64,000 nt of DNA. It comes from Bostrychus sinensis (taxonomy: Eukaryota; Chordata; Actinopteri; Gobiiformes; Eleotridae). Where the stretch lies: NCBI GenBank assembly GCA_020698575.1, contig CM036245.1:2538223-2602222 (forward strand), in the 5' to 3' direction. Position numbers and translations under genes: made by a program. Positions 1-10,309 of the stretch are shown one piece after another. Every line of letters starts with the position of its first letter. Position 1 is the first letter of the stretch. The notes beneath the pieces are model-generated. The model saw only the letters and a program-made list of their open reading frames with translations, was not told the DNA's origin and ran no database searches.

Positions 1-1314
1 GAAATCTTTTTTAAATTTCCCAAATGGTTGATTGTGGTTGAAACATAAAGTTGATTTGTTGAGTGTTTATTTTCATTCATAAAAAGATTTATTTGCTGAA
101 GGTTCAGAGGGAAAAAGTCTAAATTAAATGGCATTTTGTTTGTTATACTTACAGACTTTTTCACATCAAACAACAGCATTAGTTTTTATTTTAGAGTCAC
201 ATTTTACCACATTATTTTCTTCCTTAATTGTGTCATTTTACAAAACTTTTCTCAGTTTTCCTTGAATTTATAGAATTAAAAATGTATTTTGTTTTAATGA
301 GTCTAATTTTTCTGAATTGGTAGAAAACATTTGGCATTTTTGCTGCTTAAAACTTTACTTAGGATTAACTTGACTCATACAGAGTTCTTGTTTTGATTTA
401 AATTTAGTTGAACTTTTTGGTAATTGCAGCTTAACAGATTTCCTTTTAACTGTGTTGTTTCAGGCTCATTAACTATTAATTATTGTAACATTAGGACCTT
501 TTAATGAGAAATGTACCACTTATGTTTTTGTTGGATTAGCAGGATTTTTTGAATGGTGTTATTTGAAAATTGTGGGTCCTTCAGTACATTTTGTTAATTT
601 GATGCAAAGTGTGTGTTTTTCAGTCATTCTCTCTCTCTGTTACCAACGTCATATTACAGTCACCTTTATTGTGCAAACTGAGCAGCTCAAAGACTTCTCT
701 GCTATTTTTATTTAGATTCAAATGTCTGTATAAAACCTGTTACACACTGAACAGCTGAATGGTTCCTTTCATATTAGTGTATTTATCTGCTTGCTATGAA
801 ACAACTTGATGGACAATCTATTTCAGTAAGTTTTCCTCCTAAATTAAGAAACTATATGCAGTGATGCCTTTTTCAACATATTTTTGTGCAAAATATTTAT
901 TGAAAACTCTTGAAAAAACTGAAAGCTTGCTGTCCAGTTTTGAATGATAAAAAGCTTAACAATGGAAAACGTTTGATAACTTGCAGTAATAAACCTGTCT
1001 TATAATAATTGTTGTCATTGTACAAGAATATACCAGTTTTATTCGTAAATAAGATAAAATGTCTGTGTTGCACCATAAATCTGTGTCTTTAATATGCACA
1101 GTTCATTGTAGTATTTAGAAAAACTGAATTAAATGTTTTTAACTATTTGAACATCGTAAATTTCTCTCGTCATTGTTATTAGGAGAGACACAGAGGCTAG
1201 CAAGTGTTGCTTGTTTATTAAAAGAACTCTGGATTATGTCCACAGTTTGACAGCAGAAAGATGAGGATACACTACTGGCCTAATGCATTATTAACTGTAT
1301 GACTGACGGAGTTA
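1..1314. other. AT-rich 5' flank of first odorant receptor
   Basis: No coding feature is supported here. The stretch is AT-rich and has no recognisable mobile element. Two short copies of a motif of the form AAACTGAGCAGCTGAA occur near 675-690 and 743-770; the same motif recurs beside other OR units in the window. The GC-rich upstream island found ahead of the 10, 16, 50 and 59 kb receptors is not visible in these 1.3 kb, so the promoter of the first receptor is either different or further upstream. Confidence 0.6.
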
Positions 1315-1368
1315 GTGTTAGTGGCAGTTTTTTCAGCAAAAAATGGCTTAGTGCACAAAAAGATCACA

Positions 1369-2322
1369 ATGAAAAACTCCACACAGGTGACGTACATTAT
1401 ACTGGGGGCCTATTACGACATCGGCCCATACAAATACATGTATTTCTTAATCGTAGTATGTCTCTATGTCCTGATAGTGGCTTCCAATGTACTCCTTATA
1501 GTGGTTATCTGTTTAACCCGAGGCTTACACGAACCCATGTACATTTTCCTCTGCACTTTATTTGTGAATGAACTTTACGGCAGCACTTGTGTGGTTATGT
1601 TTATTTCAGTTCAGCTCCTGAAAGACGTCCACATTGTGTCCACCACACTCTGTTACTTGCAGGTGTTCCAGATTTACTCCTACGTCTCGGTCGAGTTCAC
1701 GAACCTCGCGGTGATTTCGTACGACCGATACATGGCCATATGCTTCCCTCTGCAGTACAGCACTCGCATGAACTTCCATAAAGTTGCGTTTCTTGTGGTG
1801 GTCATTTGTCTCCCTCCGATTTTGGCCGTCGGACTCACAACCATTCTCACGGCGTCTTTAACACTTTGTGGAAACTTCATTGACTCAGTTTACTGTGATA
1901 ACTACTGCATCATTAAACTGTCCTGCTTTGACACAACTGTGAACAACTGGTATGAACTGGTGGCTGCGTCCATCACAGTTATAATTCCTTTAAATGTCAT
2001 ATTTTTCACATATATCCAGATTCTCAGAGTGTGTTTTAATGGATCTAAACAGACGCGGCAGAAGGCTCTGAGCACCTGTACGCCTCACCTCTGTTCACTT
2101 GTCAACTTTGCTTTTGGAATTTCCTTCGAAGTCTTTCAAACCAGATTTGATACGAGTCACTTGCCAAAAATGTTGATAGCATTTTTACCATTTTATCTCC
2201 TGATCTGTCAGCCGCTGTTCAACCCACTCATGTACGGCCTGAACCTGTCCAAAATCAGAAATGTGTGTAAAGATTTATTATTGAAGTCTAAGAATAAAAT
2301 AACAATGATTGAGATGGAATGA
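1369..2322 (+). CDS. Odorant receptor (teleost class, intact)
   Basis: A seven-helix G-protein-coupled odorant receptor of 317 residues, the usual length, in one exon as is normal for ORs. Seen: an N-terminal sequon Asn-Ser-Thr at residues 3-5, the Leu-His-Glu-Pro-Met-Tyr block before helix 2, the Ser-Tyr-Asp-Arg-Tyr motif at the end of helix 3, Lys-Ala-Leu-Ser-Thr-Cys-Thr-Pro-His before helix 6, and Asn-Pro-Leu-Met-Tyr in helix 7. The frame is open from 1315, but I chose the Met at 1369 because it places the sequon and first helix as in the paralogs and has A at -3. It is the most divergent of the AT-rich receptors here, and its second half resembles the 19.3 kb gene. Expected role: odorant detection at the cilia of olfactory neurons through a Gs/olf-type protein. 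The ligand is unknown. Confidence 0.93.
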   Translation: MKNSTQVTYIILGAYYDIGPYKYMYFLIVVCLYVLIVASNVLLIVVICLTRGLHEPMYIFLCTLFVNELYGSTCVVMFISVQLLKDVHIVSTTLCYLQVFQIYSYVSVEFTNLAVISYDRYMAICFPLQYSTRMNFHKVAFLVVVICLPPILAVGLTTILTASLTLCGNFIDSVYCDNYCIIKLSCFDTTVNNWYELVAASITVIIPLNVIFFTYIQILRVCFNGSKQTRQKALSTCTPHLCSLVNFAFGISFEVFQTRFDTSHLPKMLIAFLPFYLLICQPLFNPLMYGLNLSKIRNVCKDLLLKSKNKITMIEME

Positions 2323-2419
2323 CAAACTGTGTCTTTGACCCTTTATTTTTAGTTTAAAAAAAAAATCAGTGGTAATCTGCGTTATATTTCCAAAAATATT
2401 CACGCAAATAAGTGAATGT

Positions 2420-3250
2420 GGATCATGGTGTGGGGTTGTTTTCAGTGAAAGGAACTCTGAATGAGATTTTGGACAATTCCTTGCTCCCAACTTTGTGGGA
2501 ACAGTTTGGGGACGGCCACTTCCTGTTCCAACTCGACTGCACCAGAGCACAAAGCACGCTCCATAAAGACCTGGATGAGTGAGAACTGGACTGGGCTGCA
2601 CAGAGTCCTGACCTCAACCTGAGGAACACCTTCGGGATGGATTAGAGCGAAGACTGTGCGCCAGGCCGTCAGACGACAGATAGCAAGGCTGGGCCCACGT
2701 TATATTAAACCCTATGGATTATTATGGGATGTCACTTAAGTTCATAAGTGTGTAAAGACGGGTGAGCTAATTCTTTGTTGTATTTGTTTTAAACATGATC
2801 AAGTATATAATGAAATGGTGTTTCAAGGTGAAGAAATGTCTCTGAATAAATCGTGTAACCACGATCTGACCAGGACAACAAAATGCTGCATGAAATGCAC
2901 AGAGGAACAATGTGATGTCTGAAATGTGGCTTTTTTAGTGCAAAAATGATAACAACCCTTCTTTTACAGCACGCACTGCTCTGCTTGGGAACTGGTTCAG
3001 ATCCTGGACTATGCCCATATATGGAGTGGGTGGTATGAAGTTGAGCCTGGGATATATTCAGTGTGATAGGGACGGTCGTTGTTGGACGCCCAGCGTAAGC
3101 CCTGAGTAAGACGTAGGCGGCAGGGACAGATCCAACCCAGAGCTCTGGAATTTGGCTTATGCCAATAAAAAGACAAAAGACAAAAAAGCTGATTGGAGTC
3201 TTTATTAACAAGAAAAAGAACACGACAACTTTTGGAAATATAGTGTACAT
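2420..3250 (+). mobile_element. Tc1-like DNA transposon relic
   Basis: Translation of 2420-2690 gives decayed Tc1-type transposase. A Met-Val-Trp-Gly-Cys-like start is followed by an Ile-Leu-Asp-Asn-Ser-Leu-Leu-Pro-Thr block, a phrase like Trp-Glu-Gln-Phe-Gly-Asp-Gly, and Ala-Gln-Ser-Pro-Asp-Leu-Asn, which carries the second catalytic region. In-frame stops and internal deletions break it. About 2700-2775 resembles the usual Tc1 3' non-coding end, and 3225-3250 resembles the terminal inverted repeat ending in ATATAGTGTA. The 5' half of the element is missing. The stretch 2780-3220 between the two ends is not recognised and may be a later insertion. No functional enzyme is possible. Confidence 0.65.
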
Positions 3251-3299
3251 TGAATAAGATCAGTTTATACCAGTAGTGTTTATTTAAAATAGTTTCTGC

Positions 3300-3760
3300 T
3301 TCTAACTCAAGTCCAACTCAAGACTATGAGCTTGTAGTAAGTTTATATGAATCACTTTATTTCAGTGATTCATTTAAACTTTAAGTAGGCTATAGTTTAG
3401 TGATGCATATGCTCTTGGTGATACGTATGTTGCTGCAGCAGGCAGAACTTACACTGTCAATCAGAAAACTCAGAAGCACTTATTTAAAATAAGTCAGTTT
3501 TAAATCTGGCTCATAATTAGTTAATCAGCCAAATCCGGTCTGGGGCAGACGGATGCTGGATTCTTTGTTTAAATGAGCAGCTGAATGGTTTCTCGCCTGT
3601 TTCTAATATTCAGTCTCTGTGTAAAATGGTACAAACTGAGCAGCTGAATGTTTTCTTATTCCTTTATCTAATTTAGTAATATGTACAACAAAAAAACGTA
3701 CTCGTCGGGTATGGGAATCAAACCCAGGACCTCTATCTGTAAGTTGTCAGAGACCAGAGA
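3300..3760. repeat. OR 3'-flank homology with tRNA-like SINE head
   Basis: This stretch matches, in the same order but diverged, the 3' flank of the 10 and 16 kb receptors (about 11590-11925 and 17235-17570). Shared parts are a CTGAACCAAATCCGG-like block, an AAACTGAGCAGCTGAA motif, and a segment whose reverse strand reads like a tRNA gene with a GGTTAGC A-box-like and a GGTTTGATTCC B-box-like part. It shows that the first receptor belongs to the same ancient duplication unit. The tRNA-like part is cut at about 3760 by the gypsy LTR. Confidence 0.5.
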
Positions 3761-3764
3761 CCGT

Positions 3765-3995
3765 TCCAGCCATTTTTCATTCCATTGTCTTTGCCTTTAC
3801 CATTTTCCCATCCCAAATGTTCATAACCTAAATCTGAAATATTGCGAGATTTCCCATGCTGTAGTTTCTATAAACATGGCGGCGCCTCATTGTTTGGTAG
3901 AGCGTGTGTGGACTGGGAGAGTTTGGAGCTGCTGCAGGTAGGCCTCAAGCCACTTTAAATGCGTTACTTTTCACCTTAAACTGTCATTGTACTCT
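3765..3995 (+). mobile_element. Partial 5' LTR of gypsy element
   Basis: About 230 bp that align closely with the start of the 3' LTR at 7813-8064, including a CAATGCGGCGCC-like region and a GGAGCTGCTGCAGGT block. It runs straight into pol-like coding sequence at about 3996, so the rest of the LTR, the primer-binding site, gag, protease and most of reverse transcriptase have been deleted. Element left edge near 3757-3765 is approximate. Confidence 0.7.
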
Positions 3996-4652
3996 GTTGT
4001 CACAGACAGTCGTCCCCTCACATATGTCCTGACCCCGGCAAAGCTTGATGCCACCAGCCATCGATGGTTAGCCGCACTTTCCACACACTCATTCAGGTTG
4101 CAGTACCGTGCTGGCCATCACAACTTTGACGCTGATGCCCTGTCGAGGTGCTCTCATGGACAAGTGCCTGAAGAGGACCATCCTTGTAATGAGTTGGAGC
4201 TGGTTCACCACCTGACCAAGCAGCTGTGCGAGCCTGGCAATGCTGACGAGATCTCCTGTGACACCGTCAACGCCATCTGCAAGGGCTGCCTGGTGAGAGG
4301 CAACCCTTCAGACTCTCCGCACTCTAACATCACCCTGGTTGAGTCCCTATCAACCAGCGTCAAAGCTATTCCAGACAGCTACCACAACGAAGAATTCCAT
4401 GGCCTTCCAGTCATTCCATCTCTGTCCCATGATGACCTGAAAGCAGAGCAGCAAGCTGACCCCGCTATCCGTGAGGTCATTCATCAGCTTGAGACCGGTG
4501 AAAAGGTTCCCCCCACGGCTCGAGAGGAGCTACCAGAACTGCCTTGGCTGTTGCGAGAATGGAACTGGCTGGAGTTGGAGGATGGCATATTGTATAGGAG
4601 GAGGCAAGAAGAGGATCATCTCACTCTCGAAATCTATGCCCTACAGTCCTGA
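3996..4652 (+). pseudogene. Gypsy Pol fragment: RNase H and linker
   Basis: Ty3/gypsy-class Pol. The frame is open over 3987-4652. It starts with the RNase H end (Thr-Asp-Ser-Arg-Pro-Leu-Thr-Tyr-Val-Leu, then His-Arg-Trp-Leu-Ala-Ala-Leu and Asp-Ala-Asp-Ala-Leu-Ser-Arg), which is diagnostic of gypsy-type elements. The linker toward integrase follows. A stop at 4650 ends the frame close to the expected zinc-binding HHCC region. Reverse transcriptase is absent because the 5' side is deleted to the LTR. A decayed retrotransposon fragment, not a host gene. Confidence 0.85.
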
Positions 4653-5520
4653 AAGCCCTTCACCATGACATGGGCATAGAACGCTGGCAGCAGATGTGGA
4701 GCGGACAATTAAAACTTGTGGCCGGTGTGTCAGGCGTAAGGCTCCGATGGAGAAGGCCTCTCCGTTGGTCAACATCAACACCTGTCGCCCTCTTGAACTC
4801 GTGTGTATGGACTTTTTGTCTCTCAAACCTGACAGCACAAACACAAAAGACATCCTTGTTCTCACTGGCCACTTCACCAAATTTGCAGTTGCCATACCCA
4901 CTCCCAACCAGAAGGCCAAGACCATTGTTAAGTGTCTCTGGAATTACTTGATGGTCTACTATGGCATTCCAGAACGCTTACACTTAGGGCCAGACTTCGA
5001 GTCAAAATTGATTAAAGAGGTGACCAGAATCAAGAAGACTCGAACTACTCCCTATCATCTACGGGAAATCCAGTAGAGCGCTTCAACTGAACCCTCCTGA
5101 ACATGCTGGGAACATTGGGAGCTAGGCAAAAGTCTAAGTTGCGGGAGTATGTGAAACCCCTTGTACATGCCTACAACTGTACCAAGAATGAGGTGACAGG
5201 GTTCACCCCTTACGAACTCCTGTTTGGTTGATCTCTACGACTTCCTGTTGACTTAGCTTTTGGCTTACCAGTTTGAGAGCCTCCATCTGTCTCCCACTCA
5301 GAGTATGTCAGAAACCTACGGTCCCGCCTGGAGGAGAGCTACAAGCTGGCTACAGGGAATGCACTCAAGTCAGGCGAAAAAACAAGAGCCGCTTTGACAA
5401 GAGAGTAACACTCTGCAGTCTGGAGGCCGAGGACCGAGTACTTGTTCGTAACGTTCAACTCCACTGGAAAACACAAGGTGAAGGATAGATGGGAGCAAGA
5501 GGTGTATGTTGTCTGTACTG
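4653..5520 (+). pseudogene. Gypsy Pol fragment: integrase, broken
   Basis: Continuation of the same Pol. A Thr-Cys-Gly-Arg-Cys zinc-finger end lies near 4709, the first catalytic Asp in Met-Asp-Phe-Leu-Ser near 4805, and the Tyr-Gly-Ile-Pro-Glu-Arg block near 4960. The following Asp-containing motif is altered and the sequence after it has a deletion. Further on, Asn-Pro-Val-Glu-Arg-Phe-Asn (5069-5089) carries the catalytic-Glu region, followed by a stop. More stops occur near 5229 and 5260. Several frames are needed to follow it. At 5520 the coding homology is interrupted by an inserted LTR and resumes at 6996. Confidence 0.8.
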
Positions 5521-6995
5521 TGTAGGAGATCTGGACCACTGCTGAAGTTCTATCAAGGATGGACATTCCTTTAGGAGACGAGAAGTCTGCTCTTACCCAC
5601 CAAGGATGCAAAACAAAGACATAAATCTGTCCTTTACGAACTGCAGACCAATAATAATGCCAGAAGAGGCCTCCTCTCTTCTCTGATAAGAACCAGAGGC
5701 CTGACACATTTCATCTGTTTAAAAGACTTTATATGCATTAACATGTTACTTTACAGGAAAATGTCATAGCTATGTTTTGTGCAAACTGTTAAATATAACA
5801 TGTTTTAAAGGTACGTAAATTGAAGTGGAGTAAGACACATTTCTCTTTATGACATTTACTTTGTGTCTAGCAGAGGTAATTTGAGCCTTCTCCACTATCA
5901 GGTCAGAGGGAAGAACCAGGGACACCCCTTTTACTCCAGTCTTATCTTGGGGTGCGGCCCACATTCCTCAGTTTCGTCTTAGTTTCGTCTTCGTCTTGTC
6001 TTTGTCTCGTCTCCGTCTCTCCTTCGTCTTTTAAGTTTAATTTTTCTTTTCTTCTCGTCATTTTTGTTGCGTTAAGTTCACCTTGCCGGTGATAACATCT
6101 TTTCACAATAAGTCGCCCAAACTTTCGTTCAAGTATCATTTTTGTAGTTTATTTTGAAAAGCCTCGCGCCGCGCAACATCCGCCAGTTTTAACAATCGCT
6201 GCCTTGACCAAAGCAGCTAATTTAAGAAGTTATACTTCTAAAGTTTCGAATCGCTGTGAAAGGATTTTATTGAATTTTTCATTTGGCATTAAAAGAACAT
6301 TTGCCATACTCTGAGACTTTGACGCTGCCTTACGCTGACAACAGCTAAACTCTCCCTGAGCGGTATCACGCTCCTGTTCAACATAACGGGACACCTGGCG
6401 ACTGGCTGTGGAGCTTGGAGGACACACCACGACCCGCTGTTTGGAGCTGGGAACACCAGCCCTGCTACACCCCGCGGCTCTAAAGGACAAAGAACAACAT
6501 CCGAGCCCCTGGCTGAAACCGGAGGCTGGCTGTCGTCACCGCCTTCCCCTCCTGCTCCGAGCGCCGTAAGATCAGTGTGGTTATGTATGATACAGAATTG
6601 GCACTTATAGTCTCAGAGTCTACTCCCTTATTCCTAAATTTCCAATAATTTAATAAGTCAATTTATTACTTACACTGCAATTCATCATTAGTTAATCAAA
6701 AATTCTGCATAACGGTTCTGTTCATAATTACATTCCTTTCGATATTTACCTGTGCCTCAGTACACTATTTCACCTTATTGTGTAAATAAATGTTATACTT
6801 AATCTAAATTAAGTGGAGTTTGGTGGTCTTTGTCTATTAAACTGAGTCCCTCCTGGTCAATCCTTCCCTCTTAAGACATTAGTTTAGGTGTTTTAATCTG
6901 CAAGTTAGCGCAAGGCTAACTGGTACCAATGCGGAGTTATTACTCTTAATCTTTGTCTTAGTTCAGAGCATATATTTTTATATATGTACCCTACA
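5521..6995. mobile_element. 1475-bp solo LTR inserted in gypsy pol
   Basis: The block begins TGTAGG and ends CCTACA (6-bp inverted ends) and is flanked on both sides by ACTG (5517-5520 and 6996-6999), a 4-bp target-site duplication. Removing it and one ACTG joins the Pol frame exactly, Val-Val-Cys-Thr-Val-Lys-Pro-Glu-Thr, which supports the boundaries. It has no open coding frame. An AATAAA lies near 6785, and a CGTCTT-rich pyrimidine tract lies at about 5977-6035. I read it as a solo LTR left by recombination of a retroelement unrelated to its host element. Strand and family are unknown. Confidence 0.75.
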
Positions 6996-7751
6996 ACTGT
7001 AAAACCTGAGACCAGGGATGGACCAACCCGCAGGCTCCTTCGAGACCTGCTGCTGATCTGTGGTTTCCTCCCAGCCAGTCCAGTCGAAGACCTCCCTGGA
7101 GATGCTCCTGCTGTTAGACCAAAGACTCGGAATCACCCTGAAATTGCTGCCCTGGAGGAAGAGGATGCTGATACAGCCTTCACAGAATGTCCTATCCAGC
7201 TCCCAGTCAAGTTCAGTGTAGAAAGAACCAGCCGACCTGAACCATTGCCTTACTGTGGGGTTGCCACATCAGCCCCAAGTGACACTGACACTGATCCATT
7301 ACCACCAATTCCAGCAACAGCTCTTACACCTGTGGTACCACCTGAGCGTCACTTACCTGAGCTTGAAGAATCCATGTTGCTTGTTCGAGTGACGAGTCAG
7401 AGAAACCTGTGGAACTACTGGTGGAAGAAGAAATACTCAGCAATGAGCCTGAAAACTCACCTGATGCCGAGTCCATGGAGCCTGAGGCTGAAGATTCTGA
7501 GCCTGACCAATCTGAGTCATCACTGGGTGCTGCAAATTCTAGCTCTGCCGCCAGTACCCTGTGATCCAGTAGAGGCTGAGGCAGCCCTCAGGCGCTCTAC
7601 CCGGCAGCGTCAAGCACCAAGCCGACTGCAATTTTCAGTATTGGGTAACCTGTTAATTTCAGTCGTCCAATCCTTGTTTCAAGGCCTCTCTAATGCCTAC
7701 ACCGTGGTTTTTAGTCGTGCCCCTGCAGCAGACATTGCTCCCAAGTTGTAA
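6996..7751 (+). pseudogene. Gypsy Pol C-terminal tail
   Basis: Resumption of the interrupted Pol. Asp-Gly-Pro-Thr-Arg-Arg-Leu with Arg-Asp-Leu-Leu-Leu and Cys-Gly-Phe-Leu-Pro matches the usual gypsy sequence after integrase. Arg-Arg-Ser-Thr-Arg-Gln-Arg-Gln-Ala-Pro-Ser-Arg-Leu near the end is the typical basic C-terminal motif. In the middle (about 7385-7555) the open frame is probably shifted: another frame gives a strongly acidic Glu/Ser/Asp-rich stretch that fits the family better, so two compensating indels are likely. The frame ends at 7751, about 40 bp before the polypurine tract. Confidence 0.8.
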
Positions 7752-7790
7752 AGTCATGTAGTTACCATGCAACAAGGATGCACATAAACT

Positions 7791-7803
7791 AAAGGGGGGA
7801 GGG
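7791..7803 (+). other. Polypurine tract
   Basis: AAAGGGGGGAGGG directly precedes the TGTAACCC start of the LTR. This is the expected position of the plus-strand primer of an LTR retroelement. Confidence 0.8.
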
Positions 7804-9465
7804 TGTAACCCAGCCGTTTTTTAAGCCATTCTCTTTGCCTTTACCATTTTCCCATCCCAAACGTTCATAAGTCTGAAATATTGCAAGATTTCCCGTGGGA
7901 TTTACCACGAGCCTTTGCGGGACTTCCACTGTAGTTTCTATAAACAATGCGGCGCCTCATTGTTTGGTAGAGCAGTGTGTGGACTGGGAGAGTTTGGAGC
8001 TGCTGCAGGTCGGCCTCAAGCCACTTTAAATGCATTAATTTTCACCTTAAACTGTCATTTTACTCACTGGTCTGCTCTCAGTTTGTAGACACGCCTTTCT
8101 TTGTGCTGCATGAGGTTGAATACAAATGGGAACTGGTGAATGCTTGCTTTGTTTGTTTGTTAATGCTAGCACGAGCGTGCTAATGCAAAATTCTATTGTT
8201 TGTATGGTGTTTGGCTGTGTTAGCATAGTGTGGGAGCTAGCTTCACTTCCCATTCACTTCCATTGTATTTTTGAACCACTAACAGCTACATTAGACTGAA
8301 TAACGACTGAATGTCACTTGATTGCCACTTGTCACCCGGTTAAAGCAATGTGGGGAACTGGTTTAGAGCCAACATTATTGTTTATGTATAGTTGGTTGGT
8401 TTTGATGCCAAAGCCTATAAAGAACAACATTTAAGGCTTTTAGCCTTCACATTTAAATGGTTAAATACTATTTAATGATGAAACATTTTTGTATGTTGTA
8501 TTGAAATATTTAGTACTACAATGCCTGATATGAAGAGTACTGTACTTTTGAATAATTGTATTGTTCATTGTAACAAGCTAAAGTTAATCATGTACATGTA
8601 GAAATTAATTTAATGCCATTTATTTATGAAAGTGTTTATGGTATTAATAGTATTTGAATGTTGTTAATTCTAGAAAATGGTCTTAACATTTGGTCCTGTT
8701 GATACCGGCCAGGGTTCTTATGGTTCCCATGATTCCTTTGGTTCCTAAGATGGCGAGCTTCCACTTGGCCTTGGGCATGAAGAACCTGGAGACAAACTGC
8801 AACTTCCGTTTGTGCGGTAGGAGGCGCTGTTGCCTGCTCCCCCACACACATAGTCACATACTCTGACACTGCCCCCTAAAGGCTTACTCAGTCTTTAGTG
8901 ATACAGACTGCTGCCCCCTTGTGGGGGCTTTGTGAACTGTGACTTGTATCAGTGTTTGGAGTTAAGTCTTCATGGAAAGAACTTTTGAAAAAACTTGAGT
9001 TATAGAACTTTAAAATCATGTTTATTGAAATAGTGAACATGTGTAAATATTGTAAATTCAATTTAATTCAATTCAGATTTATTTGTATGTCCCAGTATCA
9101 CAACAAAAGTCGCCTCAAAGGGCTTCACAACAGTTGATCAAACATAAATACACAATCAGACAACACAAACAATAACTACACTAAACTAGACCCAGGACAC
9201 TCCTGTCCTTAGACCCTCCTTCTCGGTAAGGAAAAACTCCTAAAAAAACCCAGCTGTGGGAAAAAAGAAGAAACCTTATGGAGCCCAACTGAAGGAGAGA
9301 TCCTCTCCCAGGACGGACAGGCAATGCTAAATATCTTCAACTTTAAATACAACTCACCTTTTGCACAATATTTCTGTTGTGTGTGTTTTTAAATATAACC
9401 CAAATCCACCCAGAGCCGAACCTTAGGTTTTCTGAATCTAGCCTTTTAAAACTTGTGTTGTTACA
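7804..9465 (+). mobile_element. 3' LTR of gypsy element, with SINE insertion
   Basis: It starts TGTAACCC right after the polypurine tract and probably ends GTTACA at 9460-9465. The first 250 bp match the partial 5' LTR at 3765-3995. The whole length aligns with the solo LTR at 32248-33835 read on the reverse strand: shared blocks are GCGGGACTTCC, GGAGCTGCTGCAGGT, an AGCTCGCCATC block and AACTCACCTT near the end. A foreign 277-bp repeat sits inside at 9051-9327. The right end is inferred from that alignment. Confidence 0.65.
9051..9327 (-). mobile_element. Short retroposon with TAAATAT target duplication
   Basis: Inserted in the gypsy LTR and flanked by TAAATAT at 9044-9050 and 9328-9334. On the reverse strand it runs from a CCTGTCCGTCCTGGGA head through GGGTTTTTTTAGGAGTTTTTCC and GACAGGAGTGTCCTGG to an ATTCA-type tail, the layout of a SINE or LINE 3' end. 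A second, split copy lies at 35282-35835 on the + strand. No family name is assigned. Confidence 0.65.
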
Positions 9466-9494
9466 CCTTAATAGCAGCATCTGCATTACATATG

Positions 9495-9690
9495 CTACAA
9501 TGACGTCATTGATTTGGACATTTCCCCAAACCATAAGAACTGGGAGGGGCCCGGGGACAGTCTGATAAAGCACTGTTTGTGTGGGGGCCCTCAGAGCCAC
9601 TGCTGCAGCTCTGGTCTCAATCTCAACTTTTTTTGCTCCACTCTGTGCTCCACTAACTCCAGCTACAACAGGTTTATGAAAGGTCTTGAG
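9495..9690 (+). promoter_or_regulatory. Conserved upstream island of OR unit 1
   Basis: GC-rich block about 0.6-0.8 kb before the ATG at 10310. In order: a perfect palindromic CRE-like site TGACGTCA (9501-9508), GAACTGGGAGGGGCC, an O/E-like CCCGGGGA on the GC box, TGATAAAG as a TATA-like box (9563-9570), then a GGGGGCCCTCAGAG block. Equivalent blocks in the same order lie upstream of the 16, 50 and 59 kb receptors, while the DNA on either side has diverged more. Known: fish and mammal OR genes have short promoters with O/E and homeodomain sites at a non-coding first exon. Promoter function is inferred. Confidence 0.5.
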
Positions 9691-10309
9691 GGTCTTAAAA
9701 TGAAAAGTGCCATAAGGAAATTTCCAAATATTCTGCAGGTTTAAAATTATGTTATTTGGATAAATTTATATTTAACTATGTTTAATTTCAGCTACTACTT
9801 TGTCATCAGCAGTGTTTTGATCTGTTTTGTCTTCTGTGCATGTATTTCTGAAGTTTAAAAGTGTAGGTTTAAAAAATATCATCTTGAATTTATAATGAAT
9901 TTTCAAATGAGTATTTTCTGCCTCTAGACGTCTTGAGCAGAGCAAACCCAGTGTAAATTCAAGCTTGATTTTGGTTGCTGATATGTCTTTGTTTAAAATA
10001 TTTCCTACAAACTGAACAGCTGTAGGGTTTCTCGTTCAACCAAGGCATGTGAAACACTTCAGCTGTTCAGTTAGATATCAAATTTATCTAATAAAAAAAA
10101 AGTGATTAATAATGTCTCAGGACCAGACAAACTAATGCCTTCCCCCACATCGTAACTCGGTTTAGGCCGTGATAATATTGATAGTTTAACATGCTAAATC
10201 TACTTTTTATTAATTTTTAAATTATATTTTTAATGTTTAGTAGCTTAAATCTATGCTGCGGTGTTGCAGTTACAGTTTGATGCTGTGTTTCCAAATCAAA
10301 AGAAGGACG

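Noticed and set aside
2789..3250. 153-codon reverse-strand frame
   Set aside because: It overlaps the Tc1 relic end and unassigned DNA, and shows no domain.
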